In this document: piece after piece, positions 50,591-58,727 of the stretch
Numbering within the stretch: the first letter of the stretch is position 1
Layout: the number at the start of each line of letters is the position of its first letter
Assembly (NCBI GenBank): GCA_964396185.1
Contig: CAYNEI010000001.1
Span: 227,348-291,347 of the forward strand
DNA: 64,000 bases
Origin: CAYNEI01 sp964396185
GTDB lineage: Archaea; Thermoplasmatota; SW-10-69-26
Direction: 5' to 3'
Notes under the pieces: generated by a model
The model's database searches: none
Told to the model about the DNA's origin: nothing
What the model saw: only the letters and a program-made list of their open reading frames with translations
Program-made: the position numbers and the translations under genes

Positions 50591-50784
50591 ACCGCGGAGA
50601 CGCGGAGAGCGCGGAGCCCCGCGGAGGAAACGTCCAGCCAAGGACCCCATGCACAGCTTTCGTGGATCCCGCGAGCGTGCCTCATGCTACGGTCGACCCG
50701 CCAGCCCGTCCTCGCCTGGAACCGAGCTCCCGACCCTCCCCCTACGCCCCTTCGCGTCCTCCGCGCTCTCTGCGCCTCCGCGGT
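50591..50784. repeat. Inverted-repeat element E (CGCGGAGA units)
   Basis: A 194-bp element. Terminal repeats ACCGCGGAG (50591-50599) and CTCCGCGGT (50776-50784) are perfect. Left arm units: CCGCGGAGA, CGCGGAGAG, CGCGGAGCC, CCGCGGAGG; right arm complemented: CCGCGGAGG, CGCAGAGAG, CGCGGAGGA, CGCGAAGGG. It has the same design as elements A-D, with a more GC-rich unit. The middle (about 110 bp) has no coding sense. Confidence 0.8.
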
Positions 50785-50857
50785 GATGGTCTTGCTCGCT
50801 CCCGAACCCGCAAGGGCTTAACCCTCCTCCTGGCTAACGCTCCCACGAGGTGTCCGC

Positions 50858-52183
50858 TTGGCCGAACCGAAGATCGTCGTCGACCCGCCTGGACCCAAGG
50901 CGCAAAAGATCGTGGATCGCGACCGGCGAGCGCTCATCAAGAGCACGAAGACCACCCCCGTGGCCGCCTCACATGCCAAGGGCTGGCTGGTCCACGACGT
51001 GGACGGCAACACCTTCCTCGATTTCACCAGCGGGATCGGGGTCACCAACACAGGCCACTGCCACCCGCGGGTCGTCGAGGCCATCAAGGAACAGGCCGAG
51101 CGCCTCCACCACTTCGCCGGCACGGACTTCTACTACGACGCCCAGGCCAGCTACGCCGAGCGCCTCGTGGAGCTGACCCCCATCGACGACGGGAAGGTCT
51201 TCTACACGAACAGCGGCACCGAGTCCACCGAAGCCTGCCTCAAGCTCGCCCGCCACCACTCCAAGCGCCCCTGCACCCTGGCCTTCTACGGCGGCTTCCA
51301 CGGCCGCACCATGGGCTCGCTCGCGCTGACCGCCAGCAAGCCCGTGCAACGCGCCCGCTACCAGCCCATGATGCCCGGCGTGTTCCACGCCCCCTACCCG
51401 GACCCGTACCGCAACCTGTGGGACATCAACGGCTACGCGGACCCCGCGGAGCTCTCCAGCCGCGCGCTTGACCACATCGAGCACATGTTCGACACGGTCC
51501 TCCCGCCCGAGGACCTGGCCGCCTGCTTCATCGAGCCCGTCCAAGGCGAAGGCGGCTACGTCGTGCCTCCAGACGACTTCCTGGGCCGGCTCAAGCGCCT
51601 GCTCGACGAGCACGGCGTCGCGCTCATCGTCGACGAGGTCCAGTCCGGGTTCGGGCGCACGGGCAAGCTCTTCGCCGTGGACCACTTCAACGTACGCCCG
51701 GATCTGATGGGCCTGGCCAAGGGCATCGCTTCTGGCATGCCCATGGGCGCCGTCGTGGCTCGCAAGGCCTACGACTTCCCCACCTCGGGCGCCCACTCGA
51801 ACACCTACGGAGGCAACCTCGTCGCCCTGGCCGCCGCCACCGCCACCCTCGACGTACTCGAGGGCGAGCAACTCATCGACAACGCCGCCAAGATGGGGCT
51901 CTACCTTCGCGAACGCCTCGAAGAGCTCGCCGAGACCCAGAGCGCCATCGGGGACGTTCGCGGCCTGGGCCTCATGCTCGCCATCGACCTGGTCGAGGAC
52001 CCAGGCACCAAGCAGCCGGCCAAGCAGCTCCGGGACGATCTCGTCCAGGCCTGCTTCCAGCGCGGGCTGCTGCTGCTCCCCTGTGGACCCAGCGCGATCC
52101 GCTTCATCCCCCCCTTGGGCATCGACGAGGAGAGCATCGAGGCAGCGATCCGGGTGCTTGAGGCAAGCTTCAAGGCAGTGTGA
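50858..52183 (+). CDS. Class III aminotransferase (GABA/acetylornithine type)
   Basis: 441 residues from TTG 50858, preceded by GAGGTG at a good Shine-Dalgarno distance. Family marks: DGNTFLDFTSGIGVTNTGHC, YTNSGTESTEACLKLAR, FYGGFHGRTMGSLALT, FIEPVQGEGGYVVPP, ALIVDEVQSGFGRTGKLFAV (Asp contacting PLP) and LMGLAKGIASGMPMGAVV with the PLP lysine. It transfers an omega-amino group, as in 4-aminobutyrate, ornithine or other diamine metabolism; the precise substrate cannot be read. The gene follows element E by 73 nt and precedes a kelch protein by 6 nt. Confidence 0.92.
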   Translation: MAEPKIVVDPPGPKAQKIVDRDRRALIKSTKTTPVAASHAKGWLVHDVDGNTFLDFTSGIGVTNTGHCHPRVVEAIKEQAERLHHFAGTDFYYDAQASYAERLVELTPIDDGKVFYTNSGTESTEACLKLARHHSKRPCTLAFYGGFHGRTMGSLALTASKPVQRARYQPMMPGVFHAPYPDPYRNLWDINGYADPAELSSRALDHIEHMFDTVLPPEDLAACFIEPVQGEGGYVVPPDDFLGRLKRLLDEHGVALIVDEVQSGFGRTGKLFAVDHFNVRPDLMGLAKGIASGMPMGAVVARKAYDFPTSGAHSNTYGGNLVALAAATATLDVLEGEQLIDNAAKMGLYLRERLEELAETQSAIGDVRGLGLMLAIDLVEDPGTKQPAKQLRDDLVQACFQRGLLLLPCGPSAIRFIPPLGIDEESIEAAIRVLEASFKAV

Positions 52184-52189
52184 TGGACC

Positions 52190-54871
52190 GTGAGACACGT
52201 GCCGAGCCGTAACGCCAGTGTCCGAATCGCCTCCAGCGCCGGGCTCGTGGCCCTCCTGGCCGTTTCCATGCTGCTCGTGCCAGCAGCCGCGGGGGTGCGG
52301 GTGCTGGCCAGCAGCGACGAGATGCCCGAGCCCGTCTACGGCTACGCGGTGGCCATGCACGACGGCAAGGCCTACGCCTTCGGGGGTGCCTTCGAGAGCC
52401 GGGCCTTCTCCGACCAGATCGTCCGCATCGATCCCGACGGGACCACCACCGTCGTGGGCGAGCTTCCTGAGCCCCTGCTCGAACCTGCAGCGGCCACCAT
52501 GGGCTCGCGCATCTACGTCTTCGGTGGCGCCAACCAGCCCGCCGGCGGGTCCGTGCCCACCACCACGGACACGATCTACAGCTTCAACCCCGCCACCAAC
52601 GAGATCGACCGGCTCATCGGCCCCTCGCTGCCGGAGCGGGTCTCCAGCGCGGTGGCCCTGCCCATCGGATCCTACATCTACATCCTGGGCGGGCTGAGCA
52701 TCGCAGGCGGCACCTCGGACACCATCATCGACTGGGTAGACACCATCGCGCGCTTCGACCCCGCCAACCGGGAGATCGTGCGGATGGACACCACGCTGCC
52801 CAGTGGGCGCGGCCAGATGAGCGGTGTTGCCCTGGACGGCTCGGGCCTCCTCTTCGGCGGCATGGCCGAGGACCCTGGCGATGGGTCCGTGTGCGGGGAC
52901 GCCGACGGGGATGGACAGGCCGACGAGGACATCTGCGAGACCGACGCGATCCTGCGCTTTAGGCCTCAGGGCCGCGGCGGTTCAGCGGCTCAGATGAGTA
53001 CGCTCCCGAGCCCATCGCGCTGGTCGGCGGCTGCGGTCCACGAGGGGATCGCCTACGTGCTTGGCGGCTGCCAGAACAACTGCGGCGGCCACTTCGGCAT
53101 GGACTCCATCGTAGCCGTGGACACGGGCACCGGCCAGGCCGACCTGCTACCCGTGAGCATGCCCGAGAAGGGTGGCCGGCACAGCGCCGTGCTCTTCGAC
53201 GATGTGGCTACGATCCCCGGCGGGGTGCGCGCCGGCTCCACAGGCAGCCAGACGCACGACCGTATCCTGCGCATCCAGCTCGGCCCGACCGCACCCTGGG
53301 CCCCCATCAACCTCACCGCCACCCCTGGTCCCGGCCTCTCGGTTCGCCTGGACTGGCAACCGCCGGCCTACGATGGCGGCGCTGAGCTCACCGGCTACGA
53401 GGTCCTCCGCTCCACCGGCGCCGGGACGCCTACCAGCCTCGGCGAGGTGACGGGCACGACCCACACGGATGCCAACGTGCGGTCGGGCACCACGTACACC
53501 TACCAGGTTCGAGCCGCCAGTCAAGCCGGGCTGGGGGCTGCAAGCGACAGCGCCACCATCACGCCGACCGCCACGCCAGGTGCGCCTGGCGTGAGCGCCA
53601 GCGGCGGCAACGAGAAGGCCATCGTCCAGTGGACGCCCCCCAGCGATACGGGCGGCAGCTCCATCACAGCCTACCGCATCTACGCCTACCCCGCCGATGA
53701 GCAGCCGTCCCTTGGCAGCTGCGATATCCCGGCGTGCTGGGGTGAGCTCTCAGGCGCAAGCCGCTTCGCCTCTGTCCAGGAGGCCAACGACGAGCCCCTT
53801 GAGAACGGTCGAACCTACGCCTTCGTGGTCCAGGCCCAGAACGAGAACGGCTGGGGCACCCTGTCCCAAGTGGCCCAAGCCACGCCCCAGGCTGTCCCCG
53901 ACCCGCCCGAGAACCTGGCTGCCGAGCCCAGCCGGCTGGACGGCCAGCGCGTCGTCAACCTTACCTGGGAGGCCAGCCCCTCACCGGACGCCACGGGCTA
54001 CGTGGTCTACCGCGGGACCTCGCTCCAGCAACTCGCCCGGCTCACCAGCACCCAGGAGCTCTCCCACCAGGACACAGACGCGGTCCCCCAGGGCGTCGAG
54101 CTCTTCTACGCCGTGGCCGCCGTGGGCACGGATGGGGAGGGCCCCATGAGCCAGGCCGCGCGCACGGGCTTCCCCGACCCCCCGGCTCCCCCGGCCAACC
54201 TCACGGCCCACTGGACGGGGCAGAGCGTGGACGTCTGGTGGGAGCCACCCGATGAGCGCGGTGGTGGCGAGCTCGCCGGCTACGATGTCGCCATCACCGA
54301 GGGGTTCCGGGAACCGGATGGCAACGACACCCTTCACACTGTGACCAGCCCGCCCTTCCAGGACAGCGACCCAGCCAAGGGCAAGCAGCTCACCTACCAC
54401 GTTCGCGCCGTCGGCACAGGAGGAGCCAGCGACTGGACCATGACGCAGGTCCGCGTGCCCTTGACCGAGGACTCCATCTCGCCCAAGCCAGCGCTGAGTG
54501 CGACGCCTACCAGCCTGCCTGCCAACCAACCGGTCACCTTCGATGCCTCCGGATCCAGCGACGACGAGGCCGTGGTGGCCTACCGCTTCGACTTCGGCGA
54601 CGGCCAGGCCACCGAGTGGCGAAGCGGTCCCCGCATCGAGCATGCCTACGAGAACGAGGGGGTCTACGAGGCCACCGTCCACGTTCGGGATACCAAGGGC
54701 CTGGAGTCCAGCCAGCCCGCCAAGGTGGTCATCGCCGTGGGCCCCCCGGACGGCTCCGACGACGAGGATGCCCCGACCCCCCGCGGGCCCAGCGGTGGCA
54801 ACGGGATCCCGCTACCGGCCTGGATCGCGCTTGCAGCTTTCGCGTTGGCTGGGTTGAGACGGCGGCGTTGA
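52190..54871 (+). CDS. Secreted kelch / fibronectin III / PKD protein with C-terminal anchor
   Basis: 893 residues. After a signal peptide (SAGLVALLAVSMLLVPAAAG) come kelch repeats (about 50-360): YAVAMHDGKAYAFGGAFESR, SRIYVFGGANQPAGG, SYIYILGGLSIAGG, AYVLGGCQNNCGG, forming a beta-propeller. Then three or four FN3 domains (PGPGLSVRLDWQPPAYDGGA; YTYQVRAASQAG) and a PKD domain (VTFDASGSSDDEAVVAYRFD, FGDGQATEW). The C-terminus is NGIPLPAWIALAAFALAGLR then RRR, a hydrophobic helix and arginine tail resembling sortase-type signals. A calcium-like DADGDGQADEDIC lies between kelch repeats. Probably an adhesin or glycan-binding surface protein. Confidence 0.85.
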   Translation: MRHVPSRNASVRIASSAGLVALLAVSMLLVPAAAGVRVLASSDEMPEPVYGYAVAMHDGKAYAFGGAFESRAFSDQIVRIDPDGTTTVVGELPEPLLEPAAATMGSRIYVFGGANQPAGGSVPTTTDTIYSFNPATNEIDRLIGPSLPERVSSAVALPIGSYIYILGGLSIAGGTSDTIIDWVDTIARFDPANREIVRMDTTLPSGRGQMSGVALDGSGLLFGGMAEDPGDGSVCGDADGDGQADEDICETDAILRFRPQGRGGSAAQMSTLPSPSRWSAAAVHEGIAYVLGGCQNNCGGHFGMDSIVAVDTGTGQADLLPVSMPEKGGRHSAVLFDDVATIPGGVRAGSTGSQTHDRILRIQLGPTAPWAPINLTATPGPGLSVRLDWQPPAYDGGAELTGYEVLRSTGAGTPTSLGEVTGTTHTDANVRSGTTYTYQVRAASQAGLGAASDSATITPTATPGAPGVSASGGNEKAIVQWTPPSDTGGSSITAYRIYAYPADEQPSLGSCDIPACWGELSGASRFASVQEANDEPLENGRTYAFVVQAQNENGWGTLSQVAQATPQAVPDPPENLAAEPSRLDGQRVVNLTWEASPSPDATGYVVYRGTSLQQLARLTSTQELSHQDTDAVPQGVELFYAVAAVGTDGEGPMSQAARTGFPDPPAPPANLTAHWTGQSVDVWWEPPDERGGGELAGYDVAITEGFREPDGNDTLHTVTSPPFQDSDPAKGKQLTYHVRAVGTGGASDWTMTQVRVPLTEDSISPKPALSATPTSLPANQPVTFDASGSSDDEAVVAYRFDFGDGQATEWRSGPRIEHAYENEGVYEATVHVRDTKGLESSQPAKVVIAVGPPDGSDDEDAPTPRGPSGGNGIPLPAWIALAAFALAGLRRRR

Positions 54872-56668
54872 TCAGGGAGATCCCTGAGGCTGAGGCTCCT
54901 CGGGCGGCGTGGCCTCGAAGGCGGCATCGAACGTCTCGAACGCGCTTGTGTCCTTGAGGATCGTCGCGCTGTACACATCGCTGCCGATGCGCATGGGCGG
55001 CTGGCAGGTCTCGGCATCCAAGGGGCAGCTGTGCCGGGTGTCGGCCCAGATGATGTGGGCGGACTCTGCTGTGGCATCCACGCCGATGTAGTCCCCGATG
55101 AACGGGCGGCCGTTCTGGTGGTGGGCCCGGTCCCCGTCGGAGTTGACCTCGGTGACGCGGATGTTGTTCCAGCTCTCACCGCAGTCCGGGCTGTAGGCGT
55201 AGTAGACGTCTGTGAGCACGTTGTCCGGGTCGTTGCGCTTGTCGTACCAGACCGCATGCACGCCACCGTCGGGGTCCACGTCGATCCACGGCATGAGCTG
55301 GTCGCCCTCGCTCACGTCGTTGACCGTGATCGGGGCGCTCCAGGAGAGCCCGTCGTCGCTGTACCGGATGAGCACCTCGACATCCGTGTTCACCTCGCCC
55401 GCCTGGTCCGGCCAGATCACGTAGCGCCGGCCATCGCACGCATCGCCGCTGGTGTCGATGCCGAGCACCGGGTAGGTCGAGAGCCGGTACTCTGTAGGGC
55501 CCGTGCCGTCACGGCCCTCCTCGCTGGAGAGCGAGTTGACAGGGAAGGTGGACTGGATGGGGCCGAACTCCGTGCCGCCGGGCGTGAGCGCGCCCTCGGC
55601 GTAGAGCACGCTATCGCCGTCCCACCAGATCACGGCCAGGTCCTGGCTCGGATCGGTGGCCGAGGCGCCGGGCAGGTACTGGGGCATGCTGAACTGGCCG
55701 GCGGCCGGCACGCCTAGGGTGGGGGAGGCCCCGCCCACATCCCCGCCGGGCCGCAGGATCTTTTGGGGCGTCCACGTCTGGCCCCCGTCCAGGCTCTCGG
55801 TGTAGACGATGATGTCCGTGGTGAGTCCGAGGAACTGGCTCCACGTGGCGATCATGTGGTCGCCGCTGGGCTGGACGGCGAACCACTGCTTGTCGTTGAA
55901 GATCGTGTCGTCGTCGCCTGCGGATGCGAAGCTGATCTGCGGGTAGCTCGCACCCCCGTCGTCCGAGCGGGCGAAGTAGAGCTGGCTGCCGCTCACGAGG
56001 TCGTGGCCCGTGGTTGGGTTCGTGATCGTGCTCTGGTCCTGGCGCGCGCCGTCGTAGTTGAGCCCGCTGTACCAGAGGGTGCCATCGTCGTCGAAGACGA
56101 GCACCGGGTCGGTGTTGCACCAGTTGCCTTGGAGCGGGGAGTCGCGGTCATCACCAGGGAAGCCCCGCATGAGGTCGTTGGACCAGCTGAGGCCTCCGTC
56201 CTGGCTGGCGAACGTGCCCATCCAGACCGTGTACGCGCCGCACTGGGCGGTCTCTGAGACGTAGCTGACGGTGTAGTCCTTGGCGCCACCGGCCAGGTTG
56301 AGGGGGTCGGTGGGGTTGACCGCGATGCTCACCTCGTTGCCGGGCCCGTGCTGGGTGCGCACGTCCGGGCGATCCCCGTCCGGGTCCCTTCGGTCGGCGT
56401 CCTCAAGCGGCTTGGTCACGCGCACGTTGCAGTTGTCGAGGTAGCGTGTGAGGTGGTCGGCCATGTGGTACCCGTCCTTGCACAGGAAGAGCTGGAAGTC
56501 ACCCGTGAGGGTGGCCAAGGCCTCGTCGTCCGGTACGTGGACCGATGGGCCATCGCCTGTACCTCCGCCTGCTTCATCATCCGAGCCCCCGAGACAGCCA
56601 GCCAGGGCCACCGTGGTCAAGAGCACGGCCCAGATCCAAGCGTTGCGGGGTGAGCGGGAGGCTCCCAT
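54872..56668 (-). CDS. Lipoprotein with Asp-box/sialidase-like propeller
   Basis: 598 residues. It has a lipoprotein signal (AVLLTTVALAGC) and an Asp-rich linker, followed by a BNR/Asp-box beta-propeller: ASQDGGLSWSNDLMRGFPGD, ARSDDGGASYPQISFASAGD, ESLDGGQTWTPQKILRPGGD, RYSDDGLSWSAPITVND, SPDCGESWNNIRVTE. Sialidase active-site arginines are not obvious, so binding rather than hydrolysis is also possible. The gene abuts the kelch gene tail-to-tail with no spacer (54871/54872). A related product begins at 63539. Confidence 0.85.
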   Translation of the reverse strand: MGASRSPRNAWIWAVLLTTVALAGCLGGSDDEAGGGTGDGPSVHVPDDEALATLTGDFQLFLCKDGYHMADHLTRYLDNCNVRVTKPLEDADRRDPDGDRPDVRTQHGPGNEVSIAVNPTDPLNLAGGAKDYTVSYVSETAQCGAYTVWMGTFASQDGGLSWSNDLMRGFPGDDRDSPLQGNWCNTDPVLVFDDDGTLWYSGLNYDGARQDQSTITNPTTGHDLVSGSQLYFARSDDGGASYPQISFASAGDDDTIFNDKQWFAVQPSGDHMIATWSQFLGLTTDIIVYTESLDGGQTWTPQKILRPGGDVGGASPTLGVPAAGQFSMPQYLPGASATDPSQDLAVIWWDGDSVLYAEGALTPGGTEFGPIQSTFPVNSLSSEEGRDGTGPTEYRLSTYPVLGIDTSGDACDGRRYVIWPDQAGEVNTDVEVLIRYSDDGLSWSAPITVNDVSEGDQLMPWIDVDPDGGVHAVWYDKRNDPDNVLTDVYYAYSPDCGESWNNIRVTEVNSDGDRAHHQNGRPFIGDYIGVDATAESAHIIWADTRHSCPLDAETCQPPMRIGSDVYSATILKDTSAFETFDAAFEATPPEEPQPQGSP

Positions 56669-56730
56669 CGGGCCGGGATGGCGGGAGGGGGTTCAAGGCG
56701 TTTTTGGCCTCAGGCCCACCCGGTCCACGC

Positions 56731-57219
56731 CTACCAGAGGTTACGCGAGGTCTTGCCTCCGCGGGTCTCGTCTGGGTTGCTGGGTGGGATGCGCTTGAGG
56801 GAGCCATCTGCTCGCAACGCCCGGGGGACCGGTGGGATCCGGACGAGCTCGTGGCTGCCCACAGGCCGGATGAGCACGGTCAAGGGCTCCATCCGGCTGG
56901 GTGCCAGGTTCGGGATCCCGGTCCACCGGGTCTCCACGCGCTCGCCAGCACGATCGAGCACCTCGATGCTCACGGTCTCGAGACCGCCTCCGAAGGCCAG
57001 GCGGGCCAATAGGTCGCGTACCTTGGTCGCCTCTTCTCCTGGGATCAAGCGGGTCCAAACGCGTCCGTCGAGCTCTGAGGCGCTCCAGCCGAAGGCCTCC
57101 TGGAAGGCCGGGTTCGTCTTCCGGATCTTCCGGGTCCAGGGATCGATGGTGACGACAGGTTGGCCAGCGAAGGCCAGCTGGCCTACAGCATCGAGCCGGT
57201 GGGAACGACGCGCCGTCAT
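56731..57219 (-). CDS. PAS-domain protein
   Basis: About 162 residues, a PAS fold without an output domain. The core reads AGQPVVTIDPWTRKIRKTNP then AFQEAFGWSASELDGRVWTR (the IxxxNxAFxxxFG pattern) and VSIEVLDRAGERVETRWTG. It probably senses a small ligand or redox signal and acts through a partner. The C-terminal 40 residues are basic and disordered. It is divergent from the TrmB-like regulator gene, with a 170-nt shared region that holds a palindrome; a link between the two is inference. Confidence 0.8.
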   Translation of the reverse strand: MTARRSHRLDAVGQLAFAGQPVVTIDPWTRKIRKTNPAFQEAFGWSASELDGRVWTRLIPGEEATKVRDLLARLAFGGGLETVSIEVLDRAGERVETRWTGIPNLAPSRMEPLTVLIRPVGSHELVRIPPVPRALRADGSLKRIPPSNPDETRGGKTSRNLW

Positions 57220-57320
57220 CACCGTATATCATGGCAGGAGCCCTTCAAGCCTGTTCGGAGAGCGGGAAAAGCGGGGGTGGGTCCGACGCAGCGGGACGGA
57301 GCCCGATTCCGTCCGGGCAG

Positions 57321-57334
57321 ACGGACACGTCCGT
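57321..57334. promoter_or_regulatory. Palindromic operator candidate upstream of the TrmB-like gene
   Basis: ACGGACACGTCCGT is a near-perfect dyad (ACGGAC/GTCCGT), and a second dyad GGACGG/CCGTCC starts at 57294. It lies about 11 nt upstream of the TATA box (CCTTAAACG, 57345-57353), a typical position for archaeal activators that recruit TFB. Confidence 0.45.
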
Positions 57335-57344
57335 TCCGGAGGCT

Positions 57345-57353
57345 CCTTAAACG
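57345..57353 (+). promoter_or_regulatory. TATA-like box of the TrmB-like gene
   Basis: CCTTAAACG; transcription would start near 57375, giving a leader of about 19 nt that includes GAGGGA as ribosome binding site 7 nt before TTG 57394. Confidence 0.45.
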
Positions 57354-57393
57354 ATGCAGGCATTTCCCTGCTTCCGGGAAGAGGGACCCGATC

Positions 57394-58233
57394 TTGGATG
57401 TCGACGACTTGGCCGCACGCTTGTCCATCCTGGACTTGAGCGAGGACGAGGCGCAGCTCTACGCGCGCCTGCTCCAGGTGGGTCCTTCGAAAGCGGGCAC
57501 GCTGAGCGCGTACGTCAGCCTCAGCCGATCCAGCCTGTATCGGATCCTGGACGACCTTGCCCGCCGCGGGATCGTCTCCAAGAGCATGGATCGGCCGACG
57601 ATCTACGCGGCCGAGGACCCGGAAGCCATCATCGAGGAACGGGTCCGTGAGATGCAGCGCCGCCGGGAGGAACTCGACAAGCTGTACGAGACGACCCTGG
57701 TCCCGCTCAAACAGCAGGGGACCGTGGAGCAATCCTGCGGGACCAGCCCGCACCGCTGGACCCAGGTGGAGGGGGTCGCGCGGATCTACGAGGTTACGCA
57801 GACCATCGCGAACCGAGCCCGGCGACGCATCTGGGTGGCCAGCAACGACGCCCTGAGCTTCAAGCTCGACCTCCCCGCCATCGAGAACGCCTGGAAGATC
57901 GCCACGGGCCGGGCCAGGCAGGGCGTCCAGACCCGGTTCCTCATGGACTTCCATTCAGATCGCTCCTCCATCATCCCGGACTGGGTGCCCACCGACCCCA
58001 TCGAACTGCGCCACCTGGAGACCGATCGTTGCATCCACTTCGTCATCGGCGACGATGAGATCCTCCTTTGGGCACGCACGACGCCCCAGAGCCAGACGGA
58101 AGGCCAGGAGCCCATCGCCCTCTGGACGAACGCGCCAGGCGTGCTGGCCACGCACACGCTCCTGTTCCAACGCCTCTGGCCCCAAGGGGAGCCGGTCCGA
58201 TCCGCAGCCGAGCAGGGGCAGGGGAACGCTTAA
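57394..58233 (+). CDS. TrmB-family transcriptional regulator
   Basis: 279 residues from TTG 57394. The N-terminal winged helix reads LDLSEDEAQLYARLLQVGPS, KAGTLSAYVSLSRSSLYRIL and DDLARRGIVSKSMDRPTIYA, which is the TrmB/MarR-like DNA-binding region. A coiled coil follows (RVREMQRRREELDKLYETTL). The C-terminal part (about 130-275; RIYEVTQTIANRARRRIWVA) is the ligand-binding PLD-like domain of TrmB proteins, without a clear sugar site. A palindrome just before its TATA box suggests autoregulation. Confidence 0.82.
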   Translation: MDVDDLAARLSILDLSEDEAQLYARLLQVGPSKAGTLSAYVSLSRSSLYRILDDLARRGIVSKSMDRPTIYAAEDPEAIIEERVREMQRRREELDKLYETTLVPLKQQGTVEQSCGTSPHRWTQVEGVARIYEVTQTIANRARRRIWVASNDALSFKLDLPAIENAWKIATGRARQGVQTRFLMDFHSDRSSIIPDWVPTDPIELRHLETDRCIHFVIGDDEILLWARTTPQSQTEGQEPIALWTNAPGVLATHTLLFQRLWPQGEPVRSAAEQGQGNA

Positions 58234-58292
58234 ACAGAATCGTGGCTTTGCGCCGGCCCCGACCGGTTGGGCCACAAGCCTGGCTGGACCCT

Positions 58293-58365
58293 GGGCCCAT
58301 GGGGTAACTTGGTATCCTTGCGCGTTCGGGTCGCGTTGATTCCGGTTCAAATCCGGATGGGCCCA
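58293..58365 (+). tRNA. tRNA-Pro (CGG anticodon)
   Basis: A 73-nt cloverleaf: acceptor GGGCCCA/TGGGCCC, D arm GGGT/ATCC with TTGG in the loop, anticodon stem GCGCG/CGCGT and loop TTCGGGT (CGG = Pro), T arm TCCGG-TTCAAAT-CCGGA, discriminator A, no encoded CCA. The two U residues after the D arm match haloarchaeal tRNA-Pro as I recall it. No strong TATA box is seen at -25; CTTAAAC lies farther up (about 58230). Confidence 0.92.
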
Positions 58366-58647
58366 TCCTTCGGCAGCCGTTCTCCGATAGCGCAGCGGCT
58401 GCCGAAGGATGGGCGCCCCGAACGCCCGAGCCTGGCCCACTGTACGATCAGGCCCGGGCGTTCGGGTTGCGCCCGGCGACCAGCGGCCCGACCCCCGATC
58501 GGGCGGAGGGCCGCTGGTCGACCGGCTACGAAACATCCGGATCCGAACCCCTGAGGAACCACCCCGTCATCGAGCGCGCTGGTGGAGAAGGACCATCGAG
58601 CAAATGCGCGGCCTAGTGGCCGCCCCCTTCCGAGCCTGCTGGCTCGG
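58362..58647 (+). ncRNA. Candidate structured RNA: hairpin array starting in the tRNA-Pro 3' end
   Basis: The 362 nt between tRNA-Pro and the next gene are non-coding and strongly folded. Stem 1 is 18 bp and perfect: CCCATCCTTCGGCAGCCG (58362-58379)/58396-58413, its first bases belonging to the tRNA 3' end. Stem 2: CCCGAACGCCCG (58417-58428)/58455-58466, 12 bp, continued by GCCTG/CAGGC. Stem 3: CGACCAGCGGCCC (58477-58489)/58508-58520, 13 bp, its loop holding CCCGATCGGG. Stem 4: GCGGCC-TAGT-GGCCGC (58608-58623). Stem 5: CCGAGCC-TGCT-GGCTCGG (58630-58647). The stem-1 loop (CCGATAGCG) resembles a loop in the tRNA-Asn array. Confidence 0.55.
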
Positions 58648-58727
58648 TCTGGCGAGCCGGCCACCCCTCTGACGCGCAACCCGTGTGCCCAAAGCCTCAA
58701 GAACCCCCTCCGCAGGTTGCGGGCTCG

